Source of the DNA: Scatomorpha intestinigallinarum
GTDB lineage: Bacteria; Bacillota; Clostridia; Oscillospirales; Oscillospiraceae
Length of the DNA: 23,604 nt
Assembly: GCA_018712225.1 (NCBI GenBank)
Contig: DVHH01000078.1
Coordinates: forward strand, 1 to 23,604
Direction of reading: 5' to 3'
Shown here one piece after another: positions 21,345 to 23,604 of the stretch. The stretch's first letter is position 1. Each line of letters begins with the position of its first letter. Made by a program: the position numbers and the translations under genes. A model generated the notes under the pieces. It saw only the letters and a list, made by a program, of their open reading frames with translations, had not been told where the DNA came from and ran no database searches.

Positions 21345-22322
21345 ATGGAAGGGAACAAAAGGCCGGAAATGGAGCGAATCACCACGCCTGAGCTGGCGGA
21401 GAAGTTCATCGCGGAGCAGGTAGAGGCCCTGCGCGCGCAGATAGGCAGCGGCAAGGTGCTGCTGGCCCTGTCTGGCGGCGTGGACTCGTCTGTCGTCGCA
21501 GCGCTGCTCATCAAGGCGGTGGGCAAGCAGCTGGAGTGCGTGCACGTGAACCACGGCCTGATGCGCAAGGGCGAGAGCGAGCAGGTCATCGAGGTCTTCC
21601 GCAACCAGCTGGGCGCGAACCTGACCTATGTGGACGCCGTGGACCGTTTCCTGGACAAGCTGGCCGGCGTGTCCGACCCGGAGACGAAGCGCAAGGTCAT
21701 AGGCGCGGAGTTTATCCGCGTGTTCGAGGAGGAGGCCCGCAAGCTGGAGGGCATCGGCTTCCTGGCCCAGGGCACGATATATCCTGACATTATTGAGTCC
21801 GGCCCGGTAAAGAGCCACCACAACGTGGGCGGCCTGCCGGAGGATTTGAAGTTCGAGTTGGTCGAGCCAGTGAAGTTCCTGTTCAAGGACGAGGTGCGCG
21901 TGGTCGGCAAGGCGCTGGGCCTGCCTGATAACATGGTGTACCGCCAGCCGTTCCCGGGTCCTGGCCTTGGCGTGCGCTGTGTTGGCGCGATAACCCGCGA
22001 CCGTCTGGAGGCCGTACGCGAGAGCGACGCCATACTGCGTGAGGAGTTTGCCAAGGCTGGCCTGGACAAGACTGTGTGGCAGTACTTCACAGTGGTGCCG
22101 CCCATCACGAGCACTGGCGTGCGCGGCGGCAAGCGCGTAGACGCCTGGCCGGTAGTCATCCGCGCCGTAAATACGATAGACGCCATGACCGCGACCGTAG
22201 CGACCCCCGACTGGCCGCTGCTGCAAAAGATAACCGACCGCATCCTGTCCGAAGTCCCCACCGTCAACCGCGTCCTCTACGACATGAGCCCCAAGCCCCC
22301 CGCGACGATCGAGTGGGAATAA
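21345..22322 (+). CDS. guaA: GMP synthase, ATP-pyrophosphatase subunit only
   Basis: Converts XMP to GMP with ATP and ammonia. The 325-residue protein begins with a short lead (MEGNKRPEMERITTPEL), then the PP-loop SGGVDSS (43-49), HVNHGLMRKGE, GTIYPDIIESG, and the C-terminal dimerisation domain GLRxxRPFPGPGL-type segment (RQPFPGPGLGVRC) ending in the conserved TIEWE. The usual N-terminal glutamine amidotransferase domain (about 190 residues) is absent. This is not a truncation: TTGGAGG (21327-21333) precedes the ATG, and the DNA upstream holds a divergent gene. The amidotransferase must be a separate subunit elsewhere, or the enzyme uses free ammonia. Confidence 0.92.
   Translation: MEGNKRPEMERITTPELAEKFIAEQVEALRAQIGSGKVLLALSGGVDSSVVAALLIKAVGKQLECVHVNHGLMRKGESEQVIEVFRNQLGANLTYVDAVDRFLDKLAGVSDPETKRKVIGAEFIRVFEEEARKLEGIGFLAQGTIYPDIIESGPVKSHHNVGGLPEDLKFELVEPVKFLFKDEVRVVGKALGLPDNMVYRQPFPGPGLGVRCVGAITRDRLEAVRESDAILREEFAKAGLDKTVWQYFTVVPPITSTGVRGGKRVDAWPVVIRAVNTIDAMTATVATPDWPLLQKITDRILSEVPTVNRVLYDMSPKPPATIEWE
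22311..22322. other. Candidate attachment core at the guaA 3' end
   Basis: GAGTGGGAATAA encodes the last residues and stop of guaA. The guaA 3' end is a known integration site for genomic islands, and an integrase gene follows 117 bases later. A second copy at the far end of the island would prove it, but that lies outside the window. Confidence 0.45.
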
Positions 22323-22341
22323 TAAATTAGCTTCTTCAAGT

Positions 22342-22380
22342 CCCCGAAATGCCTGAAAACACAGGCGTTTCGGGGATTTT
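22342..22380 (+). terminator. Rho-independent terminator after guaA
   Basis: CCCCGAAATGCCTG (22342-22355) pairs with CAGGCGTTTCGGGG (22362-22375) with one T-G pair and loop AAAACA, followed by ATTTTGCCGTTTTT. If the element is inserted at the guaA stop, this terminator may have come with the element. Confidence 0.85.
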
Positions 22381-22391
22381 GCCGTTTTTGC

Positions 22392-22471
22392 TGGCTACAA
22401 CTTGGCTACATCGAACGGGCTTTTTGTAGCCAGACAGCTCAGGGCGTCAGGGCGTCGAGCTGTCTGGCTAC
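22392..22471. repeat. TGGCTAC repeat cluster and 15-bp palindrome at the integrase end
   Basis: TGGCTAC occurs at 22392-22398, 22403-22409 and 22465-22471, and inverted at 22426-22432. The last two belong to a perfect inverted repeat, GTAGCCAGACAGCTC (22426-22440) against GAGCTGTCTGGCTAC (22457-22471), whose 16-base centre is a tandem AGGGCGTC. The repeat spans the integrase stop codon. Such arrays are what integrase arm-binding sites look like; the hairpin could also end integrase transcription. Confidence 0.6.
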
Positions 22472-23512
22472 TTCGGCCTGCTTGTTCGGATACAGGTGGC
22501 TGTATGTGTCCATCGTGGTCTGCACCTTCTCATGACCGAGCCGCTCGGCGATGAGCAGGGGAGAGCAGCCCATCTCCACCAGCAGGCTCGCGTGGCTGTG
22601 CCGGATGTCGTGTACGCGGATGCGCTTGACCCCGGAGGCCTTGCAGCCGTACTCCATCTCGTGGTAGAGAAAATGCTTCGTGTACGGGAACAGCCTGTCG
22701 CCGGGCTGGAGGCCGTAGCACTTTTCCATATACACCTTCAGGCAAGCGCTCAGGACTTCCGGCATCGTGACCACCCGGTTGCTTTTTGGAGTCTTGGGCG
22801 AGGTGATAACGTCCTTGTCCCCGAGCCGCTGGTAACTCTTGCTGATGGCTATGGCCGATTTCTCAAAGTCGATGTCCGCCGGAGTCAGCGCCAGCAGCTC
22901 GCCCTCGCGCATACCGGTGTAGTACAGCGTCATGAACGCGGCATAGGAGGCTGGCCGGTCTCTCAGCGTTTCGATGAACTGCGCAAACTCATCCCGCGTC
23001 CAGAACAGCATCTCGTCCGTCGACTTCTTGCCCATGCTCCCGGCCTTGTGGCAGGGGTTTTCCTTCAGACCGTAATACTTGACCGCGTAGTTGAAGATGG
23101 CGGTTATCTGGTTGTTGATGACCCGGAGATAGGTCTGGGAATACGGCTCGCCCTTGTCGTCGCGGTAGCTGGTAAGCTCGTTCTGCCAGCGCCGTATGTC
23201 AGTTGGCTTGATCTCGTCGAGCGGCATCCGGCCAAAGAAGGGCGTTATCTTGAGGTCGATCATGAACCGTTTGTTGGCCAGAGTCGAGGGCTTGAGCCGC
23301 TTTTCCATGTCCTCAAGATAAAGCCCGATGAAGTCCTTGAACGTCATCCCGAGACTGGCATTCGCCCGACTTATGAAGTCGCGCTCCCACTGCAGCGCCT
23401 CGCGTTTGGTTGCAAAGCCGCGCTTCTTCTTGTGTATTACCTTGCCTGTCCAGTCCTTAATGCGCACCTGAGACATCCACTTGCCTGTGTTTCCGTCTTT
23501 TGTTACTGACAT
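22439..23512 (-). CDS. int: Tyrosine-type site-specific integrase
   Basis: A 357-residue phage/ICE-type integrase. Domains in order: an N-terminal arm-DNA-binding domain (about 1-50, GKWMSQVRIKDWTGK), a core-binding SAM-like domain (about 57-150, FKDFIGLYLEDM), and the catalytic domain with R202 (TGMREGELLAL), K240 in the beta-hairpin region, H301 and R304 (HDIRH), H327 (LGHEKVQTT) and nucleophile Y337 (DTYSHLY). All catalytic residues are present. AAAGGAG (23519-23525 on the minus strand) precedes the ATG. It points at guaA, the usual arrangement next to an attachment site, and the rest of the element continues beyond the window. Confidence 0.95.
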   Translation of the reverse strand: MSVTKDGNTGKWMSQVRIKDWTGKVIHKKKRGFATKREALQWERDFISRANASLGMTFKDFIGLYLEDMEKRLKPSTLANKRFMIDLKITPFFGRMPLDEIKPTDIRRWQNELTSYRDDKGEPYSQTYLRVINNQITAIFNYAVKYYGLKENPCHKAGSMGKKSTDEMLFWTRDEFAQFIETLRDRPASYAAFMTLYYTGMREGELLALTPADIDFEKSAIAISKSYQRLGDKDVITSPKTPKSNRVVTMPEVLSACLKVYMEKCYGLQPGDRLFPYTKHFLYHEMEYGCKASGVKRIRVHDIRHSHASLLVEMGCSPLLIAERLGHEKVQTTMDTYSHLYPNKQAEVARQLDALTP

Positions 23513-23546
23513 GAATAGCTCCTTTCTCTCGAGTCTCAGTATGTGC

Positions 23547-23604
23547 TTATTGCTTTTTGTCCTTTTTCATCTTCGCAACTAATCCGGGATTGCTCTTTAC
23601 AAAC
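23547..23604 (-). CDS. Possible 3' end of a small element gene upstream of int
   Basis: On the minus strand a frame open from the window edge reads FVKSNPGLVAKMKKDKKQ and stops at 23549-23547, 34 bases before the integrase ATG. A lysine-rich tail next to an integrase would fit an excisionase or small DNA-binding protein, but only 18 residues are visible and other frames are nearly as open. It is not identifiable. Confidence 0.3.
   Translation of the reverse strand, partial: FVKSNPGLVAKMKKDKKQ

Noticed and set aside
21327..21345. guaA truncated at its 5' end by the neighbouring mobile element
   Set aside because: The integrase is at the 3' side, guaA has its own ribosome site and start, and the upstream DNA is an intact divergent gene.

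Overview
The window looks like chromosome of a high-GC, anaerobic, probably spore-forming clostridium (Bacillota, Clostridia, Oscillospiraceae-like). The evidence is gene content rather than a marker gene: a comEC-holA pair, a toprim/DUF4093 RNase M5-like protein, a DUF421-DUF4363 pair, NrdR, a CLC fluoride-type exporter behind a fluoride riboswitch, strong sigma-A type promoters, AGGAGG-like ribosome binding sites, and frequent 1-8 bp gene overlaps. No rRNA, tRNA or CRISPR array was seen. Nearly all of it is densely packed housekeeping DNA; only the last ~1.3 kb is clearly mobile.

Layout. (1) 1-2266: a KamA-family radical SAM aminomutase on the minus strand and an OGG1-type 8-oxoguanine glycosylase on the plus strand, fired from divergent, back-to-back promoters. 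(2) 2301-6565: a guaB-led operon (IMP dehydrogenase, sirtuin, TagA/WecG glycosyltransferase, thymidylate kinase, 5-formyl-THF cyclo-ligase) with overlapping or nearly touching genes; a 44-residue cysteine-rich membrane microprotein lies convergent to it, and its terminator sits inside the last gene of the operon. (3) 6887-8750: mltG plus a small zinc-ribbon protein. (4) 8770-9842: a monocistronic phosphate acyltransferase with its own promoter and terminator. (5) 9853-12914: alaS-HIT. (6) 12937-17182: a small XRE regulator, preceded by two perfect palindromes, that overlaps comEC, then holA and an RNase M5-like gene, apparently one operon. (7) 17157-18844: a small minus-strand membrane protein diverging from nrdR-GNAT-DUF3784. 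(8) 18850-20201: fluoride riboswitch, overlapping intrinsic terminator, CLC-F-like exporter. (9) 20237-21294: DUF421-DUF4363 on the minus strand. (10) 21345-23604: a GMP synthase that has only the ATP-pyrophosphatase part, followed by a tyrosine integrase facing its 3' end, with a cluster of TGGCTAC repeats between them; this is most likely one end of an island integrated at the guaA 3' end.

How the parts relate. guaB and the truncated-form guaA are the two steps from IMP to GMP but lie 17 kb apart. The CLC-F gene and its riboswitch form a self-contained fluoride resistance unit. The most unusual regulatory region is 12937-13043, where one palindrome covers the promoter and the other covers the start of the XRE gene that leads into comEC. 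I found no convincing wholly new system; the best candidates for something undescribed are the XRE/palindrome control of comEC-holA, the cysteine-rich microprotein, and the KamA paralogue lacking both lysine-binding aspartates.
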